From: Exiguobacterium oxidotolerans JCM 12280
GTDB lineage: Bacteria; Bacillota; Bacilli; Exiguobacteriales; Exiguobacteriaceae
Direction: 5' to 3'
Assembly (NCBI RefSeq): GCF_000702625.1
Contig: NZ_JNIS01000001.1
Location: forward strand, 186,001-250,000
Length of the DNA: 64,000 bases
This document shows, piece by piece, positions 16,948-25,857 of the stretch (its first letter is position 1; each line of letters opens with the position of its first letter). The notes beneath the pieces are model-generated. The model saw only the letters and a list, made by a program, of their open reading frames with translations. It searched no databases and was not told where the DNA came from. The position numbers and the translations under genes were made by a program.

Positions 16948-17661
16948 ATGGGTCGTAAATGGAATAATATTAAAGAAAAAAAGGCATCGAAAGACAAAAA
17001 CACCAGCCGGATTTATGCGAAATTTGGTCGTGAAATTTATGTTGCTGCGAAACAAGGAGAACCGGATCCCGAATCAAACCAAGCACTTAAAGTTGTTCTC
17101 GAGCGTGCGAAGACGTATAACGTGCCACGGGCAATCGTCGATCGGGCGATTGAAAAAGCAAAAGGCGGTGCGGAAGAGAACTTCGATGTTCTCCGTTATG
17201 AAGGATTCGGACCGAGCGGCTCGATGGTCATCGTCGAGACATTAACGAACAACGTCAACCGGACGGCCTCAGACGTGCGGGCTGCTTTCGGAAAAAACGG
17301 CGGCAACATGGGTGTCAGTGGTTCCGTCGCCTATATGTTTGACGCGACTGCGATTTTTGCTTTTGAAGGAAAATCGGCGGATGATGTTCTCGAGTTGATG
17401 ATGGAGGCGGATATCGACGTCCGTGACATCCTGGAAGAAGAAGAAGCCGTTATCATCTACGCAGAACCCGATCAGTTCCACACGGTCCAAGAAACATTAA
17501 AAAATGCCGGTGTGACCGAATTTTCAGTAGCCGAACTCGTCATGCTCGCTCAAAACGAAGTCGCTTTATCTGAAGAAGATGTTCAGCAATTCGAAAAAAT
17601 GGTCGATGCACTCGAAGATTTAGAAGATGTGCAACAGGTCTATCATAACGTTGAACTTTAA
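16948..17661 (+). CDS. yeeI: YebC/TACO1-family protein, YeeI subgroup
   Basis: A 237-residue YebC-family protein. The N-terminal [29 protein letters not shown] followed by [16 protein letters not shown] is the conserved domain-I signature; the variant without the usual SKW(A)NI(K)H form belongs to the YeeI subgroup. YebC proteins were annotated as transcription regulators and are now linked to preventing ribosome stalling during translation. It starts at ATG 16948 with AAAGAGAGTGG upstream. Monocistronic with its own terminator. Confidence 0.92.
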   Translation: MGRKWNNIKEKKASKDKNTSRIYAKFGREIYVAAKQGEPDPESNQALKVVLERAKTYNVPRAIVDRAIEKAKGGAEENFDVLRYEGFGPSGSMVIVETLTNNVNRTASDVRAAFGKNGGNMGVSGSVAYMFDATAIFAFEGKSADDVLELMMEADIDVRDILEEEEAVIIYAEPDQFHTVQETLKNAGVTEFSVAELVMLAQNEVALSEEDVQQFEKMVDALEDLEDVQQVYHNVEL

Positions 17662-17663
17662 AC

Positions 17664-17700
17664 GAAAAAAAGCAGCCGAATGGCTGCTTTTTCTTTTTTT
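17664..17700 (+). terminator. Terminator of yeeI
   Basis: Stem AGCAGCC / GGCTGCT with a GAAT loop, A-rich left side and a long T-rich tail. Confidence 0.88.
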
Positions 17701-17784
17701 AGCTGACGCTTGGTTTATTTACTCTTCCAATTACGCGCTACCTTATTTACAAAATACATTATGAAACGCGTTTCATGGCAAGCA

Positions 17785-18221
17785 AAAAAAAAGATTCTTT
17801 TTTTCAGCGTGTAGACAAACTCTTATGAAGCGTCAACATGCGATAACGAGAGACAATCCGGTCGCGCTTCCCTGTCTCGCCTCGTCTTCAAAGCGGCAAT
17901 CTTCCGCGCCGCTACAGCAAAGCTGCAGGGTCGCGACCGATTGCTTTTCGCGGTTCTAAGCGATTCGAGACGGATTGCGCCTAAACCGTCTGCATGACTG
18001 GATTTCCGTCATAGTGTTACCTAAAAAGCGTCACGTTTCGTTGACTCCTGCGGGGAAAAGTACGTTTTTAACGCACTTTTAGAGGCAGGCAAGACCCTGC
18101 TTCTTGTCCGTTAGGATCAAGGAGCAACGGCTTGCGCCTCGCCCGAGGAAAGCAACGAAAAAAGACGCTTGATCTCCCGACGGCACTTTGTCTACAGCCT
18201 GAAAAAAAAGATTCTTTTTTT
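17785..18221. mobile_element. Non-autonomous inverted-repeat element, copy 2, with flanking 20-bp direct repeats
   Basis: The element proper spans 17805-18201 (397 bp), beginning CAGCGTGTAGACAAA and ending TTTGTCTACAGCCTG: imperfect inverted ends. Direct repeats AAAAAAAAGATTCTTTTTTT occupy 17785-17804 and 18202-18221. It is the same family as copy 1 (7424-7783) but contains an extra GC-rich stretch of about 37 bp at about 17900-17940. No coding capacity. The long A/T-rich direct repeat may be a target-site duplication or a duplicated terminator-like palindrome. Confidence 0.7.
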
Positions 18222-18318
18222 ATGTTTAGTTCTGCAATTTAATGGGAAAATTATTAATCGGAACGGTTAATCTTTGGGATAGCCCGTTTGTTTTGTAAGA
18301 GAAGAAGGAGGAACAATC

Positions 18319-18612
18319 ATGTCATATCCAGTCATTGAAACTTTTAAACACATCGTCAACGAGGCTACTCGCTTTAATCGGGTCGACTTTGGTGGTTACG
18401 ATATTTATATGCAGACGAACGACGGTCGCCTAATTACTGCCCACATCCGCTTCGACGGTGGTGGTGAAGATCAAAACGAGGCGTATTTACTCCTCGAGTC
18501 AAGCACCGGTCAACGCCGGATGACGACACTGACGTTACATCAGTTCGAACATCTTTCATCCTATACAGCCCATAGCGAACGGATTCGAGCCCTCGAAAGT
18601 ACGAGTGCTTAA
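18319..18612 (+). CDS. Small soluble protein of unknown function
   Basis: A 97-residue acidic, soluble protein (RFNRVDFGGYDIYMQTNDGR in the first half). No signal peptide, membrane segment or recognised motif. AGAAGGAGGAACAATC is an excellent ribosome-binding site, and a terminator follows, so it is very likely a real gene. Family not recognised. Confidence 0.75.
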   Translation: MSYPVIETFKHIVNEATRFNRVDFGGYDIYMQTNDGRLITAHIRFDGGGEDQNEAYLLLESSTGQRRMTTLTLHQFEHLSSYTAHSERIRALESTSA

Positions 18613-18632
18613 GTGGTTTTCTAATACATGTC

Positions 18633-18668
18633 AACAGCGCCTCCCATTACAGGACGCGCTGTTTTTTT
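18633..18668. terminator. Terminator between two convergent small genes
   Basis: Stem AACAGCGC / GCGCTGTT with a seven-T run on the plus side. The T-run overlaps the stop codon of the convergent gene. Confidence 0.75.
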
Positions 18669-18939
18669 ACACTTCTTCGTTTTCTAGACGCTCACGTTCC
18701 GCATGTGTTTGCGGGAAACCATTCGCTTGCCACTCTGCTTTTTGGATGGAATCGAGTTGTGTTAAGCCAACTTCCGATTCGTCTTGTGTTTGATCGACAC
18801 TCGGACGACGATCGAGCTCAGCTGAATCACTGATGCTTTGATTTTGTTTCGCGCATGAACGTTTGTATTGCTGGATTCCGAAAACAGACACTGCGGCTAA
18901 GCTACCTACAAACAGACTGCGCTTTAATGTAGTATTCAT
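18667..18939 (-). CDS. Small membrane-anchored protein of unknown function
   Basis: A 90-residue protein with an N-terminal hydrophobic segment (LFVGSLAAVSVFGI at about 8-21) followed by a charged, Gln/Glu-rich tail ending in RERLENEEV. The start is ATG 18939 because AGGGGGAAC precedes it; a longer frame to 18975 lacks one. The hydrophobic part probably anchors it in the membrane, with the tail outside or inside undetermined. A Cys at about residue 28 lies too far from a proper lipobox. Not recognised. Confidence 0.6.
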   Translation of the reverse strand: MNTTLKRSLFVGSLAAVSVFGIQQYKRSCAKQNQSISDSAELDRRPSVDQTQDESEVGLTQLDSIQKAEWQANGFPQTHAERERLENEEV

Positions 18940-19159
18940 GATTTTGTTCCCCCTGCTTTCAATAGTAGATGACATTACTTGAATAATGTTCCCTCAATGA
19001 TTGCAGATTAATCACTTTCTAACCAAGGTTAAAAAATTTTTTCAATCCTTTTCACCCGTGTTTCTACATATTTAATAATTTAATCTAAAAACACTGGTCT
19101 CCTTTGCTTCATGAGGGTTCTAGTCATGCAGAGACGGCAAATGTACGCTATACTTTTAA

Positions 19160-19275
19160 CAGGTGCTCAATCATAAAATCGAATGAATATGGCTGAGAGG
19201 ACAAGTCCCAAGCAGAACGAACGCTTGCGTACGAAGTCCTTCTTTCATTTATTCGGTTCATTTCAAAGGAGGGAA
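19160..19275 (+). promoter_or_regulatory. Leader of the mrp operon with possible structured RNA
   Basis: A leader of more than 100 nt precedes mrpA. It contains GGTGCTC, GGCTGAGAGGAC, GTCCCAAGC, a compact hairpin CGAACGC-TT-GCGTACG, and a distant AGGAC / GTCCT pair enclosing it. This looks like an RNA fold rather than a plain spacer. A cation-sensing riboswitch would suit an Mrp operon, but I cannot assign it to a known class. Confidence 0.4.
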
Positions 19276-19279
19276 TCTT

Positions 19280-21685
19280 GTGTCATTGCTTCATTTGGCC
19301 ATCTTGTTGCCATTACTTGCTAGTATCTTCATCCCATTCTTGTACAAACAGTTTCGCTCCGTGCATACGGGATGGTTCGTCTTGCTCGTCCCTCTTTCGC
19401 TCGTTCTTTACTTTAGTCAATACATCAGTCAGACGATGGCTGGGGAGACTGTCACGCAGTCGATGCAGTGGATCCCGTCACTCGGAATCAACTTCGTCGC
19501 TTACATCGATGGTCTCGGACTATTGTTCGCCCTGTTGATCACAGGAATCGGGACGCTCGTCGTTCTCTATTCCGTCTATTATCTCGATGCAAAAAAAGAG
19601 GCATTGCATAATTTTTATGTCTACTTGCTCCTTTTCATGACGGCGATGCTCGGAATCGTCCTCTCTGACAACATGATCGTCATGTACATGTTCTGGGAGA
19701 TGACTTCGATTTCTTCATTCCTATTGATCGGGTATTGGTATGAACGGGAACGTTCCCGCTACGGTGCTCAAAAATCAATGTTGATCACCGTCTTTGGTGG
19801 ACTTTCAATGCTCGGTGGGATCTCGATTCTTTCGTTACTATCCGGCTCGTTCAGTATCCGGGAGTCCCTCAGTACGCTCAGTACGTACAATGATGATCCG
19901 ATGTTTCTTGTTGCACTCGTCCTCTTTTTATTGGCAGCCTTTACGAAATCGGCTCAATTCCCGTTTCATATTTGGTTACCGGATGCGATGGAAGCGCCGA
20001 CACCGGTCAGTGCCTACCTTCACTCGGCAACGATGGTCAAAGCCGGTCTCTATCTCGTCGCTCGGATGAGTCCGATTTTCGCCGAGACGCCACTTTGGTT
20101 CTATCTTGTCTCTGGCGTCGGAATGTTCACGCTATTCTGGGGATCTCTCAACGCTGTCAAACAAGTCGATTTAAAAGCAATATTAGCTTACTCGACGATT
20201 TCTCAGCTCGGTCTCATCATGTCGCTCCTCGGTTTAGGGGCCGCTGCTTTGCAGGTCGAGGCACTGCCTGACAGTTTATATACGATCGCGACCGTCGCGG
20301 CCGTCTTCCACTTGATTAATCACGCGACCTTTAAAGGAAGCTTGTTCATGATGGCGGGAATCGTTGACCACGAAACCGGAACACGCGATTTACGTAAGCT
20401 CGGTGGTCTATCACAATTGATGCCGGTCACGTTTACAATTGCGATGATTGGAACGTTGTCGATGGCAGGTGTCCCACCATTCAACGGCTTCCTAAGTAAA
20501 GAGATGTTCTTGACTGGAGTCAACGAAGTATCTGAATCCGGCTTATTCCATCTCGAAACGTTCGGCTTCTTATTCCCACTTTTCGCCGTCGTCGGAAGTA
20601 TCTTTACATTTGTTTATAGTTTACTGATCGTCTACCGGACGTTCCTTGGACCAAAACAGCATGATCAGTTACCAAAAAAACCACACGAAGCACCAATCGG
20701 GATGTTGATCTCACCTATCATTTTGGCTTCACTCGTCATCTTGATCGGTCTTTTCCCGAATATGTTGTCGGAAACGATCATCCGTCCGGCAACCGAAGCG
20801 ATCTTACCGCAGGTCCTAGCTGCTGGTGGTGAAATTGATGTCCACATCAAGCTTTGGCACGGATTGAATCTTGAACTTCTCTTCACCGTCATCATCATTA
20901 CGGTCGGGTTCATCTTGTTCAAGACCTTCCCGAAATGGCAGTCACTCTATAATCGGATGCCGAAAAGTTTCTCGCTGAACCATCAATACGATGGCTTGTT
21001 ACGCCGCGGTGAAAAAGTTTCGACGGCGATTCACGATGCGGTCATGACCGGATATATGCGATCTTATCTCGTTTATATTTTCGGATTCATTGTCCTCCTC
21101 GTGTTATCGAGCCTATTTTTCTTCGATGCCTTTGCCTTCGACGTCGATCCCTTAAGCTCGATTTCCGCTTACGAAATCATCTTAGTGCTTGTCCTCGTCA
21201 GCAGTGCGCTTTCGATCACGTTCGCTCGGTCGCGTTTGACATCAATCATCTTGCTTGGTGTTGCCGGTTATTCGGTCGCTTTGTTCTTCGTCTTGTTCCG
21301 GGCACCGGATCTCGCTTTGACACAACTGGTCATCGAGACGGTTTCTGTCGCACTGTTCCTGCTAGTGTTCTACCACATGCCGGAAATCAGTCGTAAAGAA
21401 GAACGGATTAAGTTTAAACTAGGAAATGCTGCGATTTCAGTATTGGTTGGTCTCAGCGTGACGCTCGTTGCCCTGTCATCGCTTAGCCAACGCTCGTTTG
21501 CCTCAATTGCTAAATACTATATTGATAACGTGTATGAATTGGCGGCTGGTGGTAATATGGTCAACGTCATCCTCGTTGATTTCCGCGGTTTTGATACACT
21601 GTTCGAAATCAGCGTGCTTGCCATTGCTGGTCTTGGCATCTACGCGATGATTCACTTCAGAAAGACAGGAGGCATCGACAAATGA
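19280..21685 (+). CDS. mrpA: Mrp Na+/H+ antiporter subunit A
   Basis: An 801-residue polytopic membrane protein, largest subunit of the multi-subunit Mrp complex that exchanges cytoplasmic Na+ for external H+. The N-terminal ~500 residues are NuoL-like (complex I proton-channel type): motifs include the FWEMTSISSFLLIGYW segment and HLPDAMEAPTPVSAYLHSA-type region near residues 230-250. The C-terminal part contains the MrpA-specific extension and an MbhD/MrpB-like portion. Start is GTG behind AAAGGAGGGAATC. It overlaps mrpB by 4 bases. Probably essential for Na+ and alkali tolerance. Confidence 0.95.
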   Translation: MSLLHLAILLPLLASIFIPFLYKQFRSVHTGWFVLLVPLSLVLYFSQYISQTMAGETVTQSMQWIPSLGINFVAYIDGLGLLFALLITGIGTLVVLYSVYYLDAKKEALHNFYVYLLLFMTAMLGIVLSDNMIVMYMFWEMTSISSFLLIGYWYERERSRYGAQKSMLITVFGGLSMLGGISILSLLSGSFSIRESLSTLSTYNDDPMFLVALVLFLLAAFTKSAQFPFHIWLPDAMEAPTPVSAYLHSATMVKAGLYLVARMSPIFAETPLWFYLVSGVGMFTLFWGSLNAVKQVDLKAILAYSTISQLGLIMSLLGLGAAALQVEALPDSLYTIATVAAVFHLINHATFKGSLFMMAGIVDHETGTRDLRKLGGLSQLMPVTFTIAMIGTLSMAGVPPFNGFLSKEMFLTGVNEVSESGLFHLETFGFLFPLFAVVGSIFTFVYSLLIVYRTFLGPKQHDQLPKKPHEAPIGMLISPIILASLVILIGLFPNMLSETIIRPATEAILPQVLAAGGEIDVHIKLWHGLNLELLFTVIIITVGFILFKTFPKWQSLYNRMPKSFSLNHQYDGLLRRGEKVSTAIHDAVMTGYMRSYLVYIFGFIVLLVLSSLFFFDAFAFDVDPLSSISAYEIILVLVLVSSALSITFARSRLTSIILLGVAGYSVALFFVLFRAPDLALTQLVIETVSVALFLLVFYHMPEISRKEERIKFKLGNAAISVLVGLSVTLVALSSLSQRSFASIAKYYIDNVYELAAGGNMVNVILVDFRGFDTLFEISVLAIAGLGIYAMIHFRKTGGIDK

Positions 21686-22122
21686 AAAAACCAATGAAAA
21701 AGAATACGAATGACGTCATTCTAGAGTCGGCGACGACGTTCATCACCTTCATTATTTTCTTGTTTGCCGTCTACCTGTTCTTCGCTGGACACTATACGCC
21801 AGGTGGCGGATTCATCGGTGGACTAGTCACTGCATCTGCTCTCGTGTTGATTTTGCTTGCCTTCGACATTAAGACGCTTCGGCAAATCCTGCCGTTCGAC
21901 TACAAGATGGTGACAGCCGTCGGGATGTTGATCGCCGTTTTAACGGCGTCCGGTGCCTTACTGTTTAATGTACCGTTCTTCACCCATGCCCACGGGTACT
22001 TTGATTTACCATTGTTCGGAAAAACGTCTTTGCATACGGCCATGCTATTTGACCTCGGTGTCTACTTCGTCGTCGTCGGCGTCACGATGACGATCATTCA
22101 AACGATTGGGGAGAGTGATTAA
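21682..22122 (+). CDS. mrpB: Mrp antiporter subunit B
   Basis: A 146-residue membrane protein with four predicted helices. The conserved HYTPGGGFIGGLVTAS motif at about residues 40-55 identifies MrpB/MnhB. Its start overlaps the mrpA stop (ATGA) and mrpC follows after 3 bases, so the subunits are produced from one mRNA by coupled translation. Confidence 0.93.
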   Translation: MKKPMKKNTNDVILESATTFITFIIFLFAVYLFFAGHYTPGGGFIGGLVTASALVLILLAFDIKTLRQILPFDYKMVTAVGMLIAVLTASGALLFNVPFFTHAHGYFDLPLFGKTSLHTAMLFDLGVYFVVVGVTMTIIQTIGESD

Positions 22123-22125
22123 CAG

Positions 22126-22467
22126 ATGGAGATTATCATGGCGATAGCTGCAGGCATCTTGACGATGTGTGCCGTCTATCTCATTCTTTCAAAAAGTATT
22201 TTACGCATCATCATCGGAACCGGCTTACTCAGTCACGCTGCCCACTTACTCGTCATGACGATGGGTGGACTGAAGACTGGTGCTGCGCCTGTCCTTGAAG
22301 ACGGAGTGACGAAATATACCGACCCACTCCCGCAAGCGCTTGTCTTGACCGCAATCGTCATTAGTTTCGGGGTAACAGCATTTTTCCTCGTTCTTGCCTA
22401 CCGAGCGTATCAAGAGCTTGGGACCGATAATATCGAGGAAATGAAAGGAACCGATACGAATGATTAA
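22126..22467 (+). CDS. mrpC: Mrp antiporter subunit C
   Basis: A 113-residue protein with three transmembrane helices, NuoK-like. The run [17 protein letters not shown] in its second half is the family signature. It overlaps mrpD by 8 bases (22460-22467). It forms part of the same membrane complex as MrpA and MrpD. Confidence 0.93.
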   Translation: MEIIMAIAAGILTMCAVYLILSKSILRIIIGTGLLSHAAHLLVMTMGGLKTGAAPVLEDGVTKYTDPLPQALVLTAIVISFGVTAFFLVLAYRAYQELGTDNIEEMKGTDTND

Positions 22468-23944
22468 TTTACCGCTATTACCGATTTTAATTCCACTGCT
22501 GACTGGTGTCTTGTTGATGTTTTTCACGAAACGTCTGTGGATGCAACGTATCGTGTCCTTCTTGTCGACGCTGTTGACGATTGGTGTCTCGCTTTACCTC
22601 GTCTCTCAAGTCAAGGCAAACGGGATTTTGACAGTCACACTCGGCAGTTGGCCGGCACCGTTCGGCATCACACTCGTTTCAGATATGTTGTCCGCCTTAC
22701 TCGTTTTGACGACGAGCGTGCTCGTTTTCTTCGTCATTTGGTATTCGATGACGTATCTGTCGGAGCAACATCAACGTTTTTATTACTACATCGCCGTTCA
22801 GTTTTTGCTCGTCGGTGTCAATGGCGCCTTTACGACCGGTGATATTTTTAACATGTTCGTCTTCTTTGAAGTCTTCTTGATTTCATCATATGTCCTGATT
22901 GTGCTCGGTGGTAAACCGGCGCAGTTACGCGAATCGTTGAAGTATCTGTTGGTCAATGTCATTTCATCTGCTTTGTTCGTCATGACGGTCGCTTTTTTAT
23001 ATGGCATCATCGGCACGCTTAATATGGCAGATATCTCGCAAAAGATTTCTGAAATCAATCAGCCCGGAATCTTGAGTGTCATCGCGATTTTATTTTTAGT
23101 CGTCTTCGGCTTAAAAGGAGCGATTTTCCCGCTTTATTTTTGGTTACCTGGCTCGTACCAAGTGCCACCGACACCCGTCCTCGCCTTGTTCGGCGCTCTC
23201 TTGACGAAAGTCGGTGTCTATGGCATCTTGCGGACGTATAGTTTGTTCTTTTCGAACGAAATCGGGATCATCCACTCGCTTCTTGGTGGACTGGCACTGG
23301 CGACCATCATCATCGGTGTCATCGGCGCCCTCGCGACAAAAGATGCGAAACAAATCTTAATCTACAACATCATTGTTGCCGTCGGCGTCATTCTTTACGG
23401 CGTTTCCGTCATGACTCGTCAGTCGCTCGAAGGAGCCGTCTTCTACCTGCTACATGATATGTTAATTAAAGCAGCTCTCTTCTTGCTCGTCGGTATCATG
23501 ATCGGAATTGCCGGCTCGAGCCGTTTGAAAAGCATGGGCGGGATGATTAAAGCCTATCCGTTGCTCGGTTGGACGTATTTCATCGCTGCCTTGTCCTTGG
23601 CTGGTATCCCACCGTTCAGCGGGTTCATTGGTAAACTATTGATCGTCCGTGGCGGGATTGAAGCGGGTGACCTCGTCGGACCGTTCATCGTTCTTGCGTC
23701 AAGTTTGCTTGTCCTCTATTCCGTCATGCAAATCTTCATTCGCGGATTTTGGGGCACACCGAAGACGTATACGGGTTCACGACGTCACCTCGTCAAACAA
23801 TTGCTCGCTCCATCAATTCTTTTAGTAATGATTACCGTCGCCTATGGGGTCGGGGCAGAAGCCGTTCGTCCATTCATCACTCAAGCCGTTGATCCGCTCG
23901 TCGATCCATCACTTTATATTCAAGCTGTACTGAAGGAGGGCTAA
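22460..23944 (+). CDS. mrpD: Mrp antiporter subunit D
   Basis: A 494-residue NuoM/NuoN-like polytopic protein with about 14 helices. The [17 protein letters not shown] segment and [18 protein letters not shown] carry the conserved Glu and Lys residues of complex-I-type antiporter subunits (Glu of the EVFL motif near 138, Lys of LKGA near 219). It starts inside the mrpC end, four bases before mrpE. Confidence 0.94.
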   Translation: MINLPLLPILIPLLTGVLLMFFTKRLWMQRIVSFLSTLLTIGVSLYLVSQVKANGILTVTLGSWPAPFGITLVSDMLSALLVLTTSVLVFFVIWYSMTYLSEQHQRFYYYIAVQFLLVGVNGAFTTGDIFNMFVFFEVFLISSYVLIVLGGKPAQLRESLKYLLVNVISSALFVMTVAFLYGIIGTLNMADISQKISEINQPGILSVIAILFLVVFGLKGAIFPLYFWLPGSYQVPPTPVLALFGALLTKVGVYGILRTYSLFFSNEIGIIHSLLGGLALATIIIGVIGALATKDAKQILIYNIIVAVGVILYGVSVMTRQSLEGAVFYLLHDMLIKAALFLLVGIMIGIAGSSRLKSMGGMIKAYPLLGWTYFIAALSLAGIPPFSGFIGKLLIVRGGIEAGDLVGPFIVLASSLLVLYSVMQIFIRGFWGTPKTYTGSRRHLVKQLLAPSILLVMITVAYGVGAEAVRPFITQAVDPLVDPSLYIQAVLKEG

Positions 23945-23947
23945 TCG

Positions 23948-24424
23948 ATGCCATTTCAATTAATGCTCAATGCTTTTTTAGCCGTCTTATGGATGTTTCT
24001 ATCGAACTCCTTCACGACTTCGTCATTCATCGTCGGTTATCTGCTCGGGTTGATTGCGATGTTCGCGATGCGTCGTGGTTTCAGTAGTCGGTTTTATCTC
24101 GGTCCGGTCATCGCTCTAGTTCGCCTCTCGATTCGGTTTCTTTACGAATTGGTCGTTGCGAATATCGAAGTTTTGGCCGTCATCTTAAAACCGCGACTCG
24201 ATATTCAGCCTGGTATCTTTGCGTACGAGACGACGTTAAAGAAAAACTGGGAGATTACGTTACTTTCTATGTTAATTACGTTGACACCCGGAACACTCGT
24301 CGTCGATATCTCAGATGATAATAAAACACTGTATATCCACGCGCTTCATATGCCAGAAGCGGATGAAGCTGTCGCTGCCATCCGGAATAGTTTTGAAAAA
24401 GCGATTTTGGAGGTGAGTCGATAA
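23948..24424 (+). CDS. mrpE: Mrp antiporter subunit E
   Basis: A 158-residue MrpE/MnhE protein with N-terminal hydrophobic helices and a C-terminal cytoplasmic domain containing TLTPGTLVVDISDDNKTLYIHAL, typical of the family. Its stop overlaps the mrpF start (TAATG). MrpE is thought to stabilise or assemble the complex. Confidence 0.93.
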   Translation: MPFQLMLNAFLAVLWMFLSNSFTTSSFIVGYLLGLIAMFAMRRGFSSRFYLGPVIALVRLSIRFLYELVVANIEVLAVILKPRLDIQPGIFAYETTLKKNWEITLLSMLITLTPGTLVVDISDDNKTLYIHALHMPEADEAVAAIRNSFEKAILEVSR

Positions 24425-24708
24425 TGTTCGAAATGCTGATCTATATCGCACTCGGAGGCGTTTTCATTTCCATGATTGGTTTGTTTTACCGCGTCATCAA
24501 AGGACCCTCGATTGCTGATCGCGTCATCGCACTTGATTCAATCGGCATCAGTTTAATCTCCATCGTCGGTTTAGTATCCGTTCTCTTACGGACAAGTGAC
24601 TATTTAGAAGTCATCTTGTTAATCGGGATTTTAGCTTTCATCGGGACAGTCGCCTTCTCGAAATTCATTGAGAAAGGAGAGATCATCGAACGTGATCGCA
24701 ATAAATGA
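24424..24708 (+). CDS. mrpF: Mrp antiporter subunit F
   Basis: A 94-residue three-helix membrane protein. The RVIKGPSIADRVIALDSIG motif in the first loop is diagnostic for MrpF/MnhF. One-base start/stop overlap with mrpE, and a 17-base overlap with mrpG. Confidence 0.93.
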   Translation: MFEMLIYIALGGVFISMIGLFYRVIKGPSIADRVIALDSIGISLISIVGLVSVLLRTSDYLEVILLIGILAFIGTVAFSKFIEKGEIIERDRNK

Positions 24709-25069
24709 AATCTTCGTAGTCGCCTTTGCTTTAATTGGAGCCTTTTTCAGCATCGTCGCGGCTCTCGGGCTGATTCGTCTACCCGATATCTATACGCGCG
24801 CACACGCAGCCTCTAAGAGCGCCACACTCGGCGTCATGAGTATTCTAATCAGCGTCATCATTTTCTTCGTGACAGAAGAAGGACTCTTTTCATCACGAAC
24901 ATTTTTAGGTATCTTGTTCGTCCTGACGACAGCACCAATCGGAAGTCATTTAATCGCCCGTGCTGCCTACTACAGTGACGTTCCCTTATGGAAAGGATCC
25001 GTTCAAGACGACCTCTCGAAAAACAAAGAACATGTCATGCCCAAAAAACGCGTCAATCGTGATAATTGA
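24692..25069 (+). CDS. mrpG: Mrp antiporter subunit G
   Basis: A 125-residue membrane protein, last of the operon. The GTG at 24692 is taken as start since AAAGGAGAG lies about 10 bases upstream inside mrpF. The conserved LIRLPDIYTRAHAASKSATLG is the MrpG/MnhG signature. The C-terminal tail is basic. A strong terminator follows. Confidence 0.92.
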   Translation: MIAINEIFVVAFALIGAFFSIVAALGLIRLPDIYTRAHAASKSATLGVMSILISVIIFFVTEEGLFSSRTFLGILFVLTTAPIGSHLIARAAYYSDVPLWKGSVQDDLSKNKEHVMPKKRVNRDN

Positions 25070-25087
25070 TGCTCGTGAATTCAACAT

Positions 25088-25135
25088 AAAAAGGACATCA
25101 TCCTCCGAATTTTTACGGAAGATGATGTCCTTTTT
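25088..25135. terminator. Bidirectional terminator between mrpG and nsrR
   Basis: Stem AAAAAGGACATCATC / GATGATGTCCTTTTT (with inner TCCG/CGGA), A-run left and T-run right, between convergent genes. Confidence 0.92.
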
Positions 25136-25154
25136 CGTGAACGTCGTCACGGGT

Positions 25155-25601
25155 TTACGATTGAATTGATGTCGTTTCTGTTGCAAATAAAAAGGTTAGC
25201 TCCTCTTTATTTTCAACGAGCTCTGCTAACGTATGCTGTTCAAGTTCTTTCAAAAAGGCGCGTAAGGCGCGTCCAAGAATCCCTTTTAAGTGACAATTCG
25301 GCTCAATGATGCACCGGCCTTCTTCAGAAAAACATTCAACGATTTCCATCGGTTCCATCTCACGTACGACTTGTCCGATATTGATGTTTGCTGGATCCTT
25401 TATCAATCGTAATCCACCTGTCCGTCCACGCGTCGATTCCACGTAACCGAGTTTCGTCAACTGTTGCGTGACTTTCATCAAATGATTCGCTGAAATTCCA
25501 TAATGGCTCGCGATCATCGGCATCGGCGTAATTCTATCTCGGTGAACACCGAGATAGATCAGGACCCGTAATCCATAATCCGTATATTGTGTGATGCGCA
25601 T
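25155..25601 (-). CDS. nsrR: Rrf2-family regulator, NsrR-like nitric oxide sensor
   Basis: A 148-residue Rrf2 protein with an N-terminal winged helix beginning MRITQYTDYGLRVLIYLG, typical of NsrR. Three cysteines at 90, 97 and 103 (ECFSEEGRCIIEPNCHLK) are spaced as in NsrR and should hold an Fe-S cluster that reacts with nitric oxide. No hmp or nitrite reductase gene is in this window, so its targets are elsewhere. CymR and IscR are less likely given the N terminus and cysteine spacing. Confidence 0.85.
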   Translation of the reverse strand: MRITQYTDYGLRVLIYLGVHRDRITPMPMIASHYGISANHLMKVTQQLTKLGYVESTRGRTGGLRLIKDPANINIGQVVREMEPMEIVECFSEEGRCIIEPNCHLKGILGRALRAFLKELEQHTLAELVENKEELTFLFATETTSIQS

Positions 25602-25803
25602 CCAACCCGTCCTTTCTCAAGCGTCTTAAAACAATTTTAATTCATCCGAATTTTCTATGCCTAGCGTACCATTTTTTAGATAGAATCTGAAAATCAAATG
25701 TCCGATTTAAATTTTTCCATCTCACGCGTTTCGGCGAATAAACCGTTTTTTCATACAAGCATACGTAAGCACATCGCTCTTGGATCGTTTTTTTATGAAT
25801 GAT

Positions 25804-25850
25804 AAAAAAAATCAGCTACCTCCTTCCATAATGGGAGACAACTGATTTTT
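25804..25850 (-). terminator. Terminator of glpQ
   Basis: Outer stem AAAAATCAG / CTGATTTTT with an inner CTCC/GGAG pairing, immediately downstream of the minus-strand glpQ stop. Confidence 0.75.
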
Positions 25851-25857
25851 CTTGTAT

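Noticed and set aside
19190-19230. TPP riboswitch ahead of mrpA (GGCTGAGAGG resembles the CUGAGA core)
   Set aside because: The other conserved TPP block (ACCUGAUC...) is missing, and the downstream genes are unrelated to thiamine.
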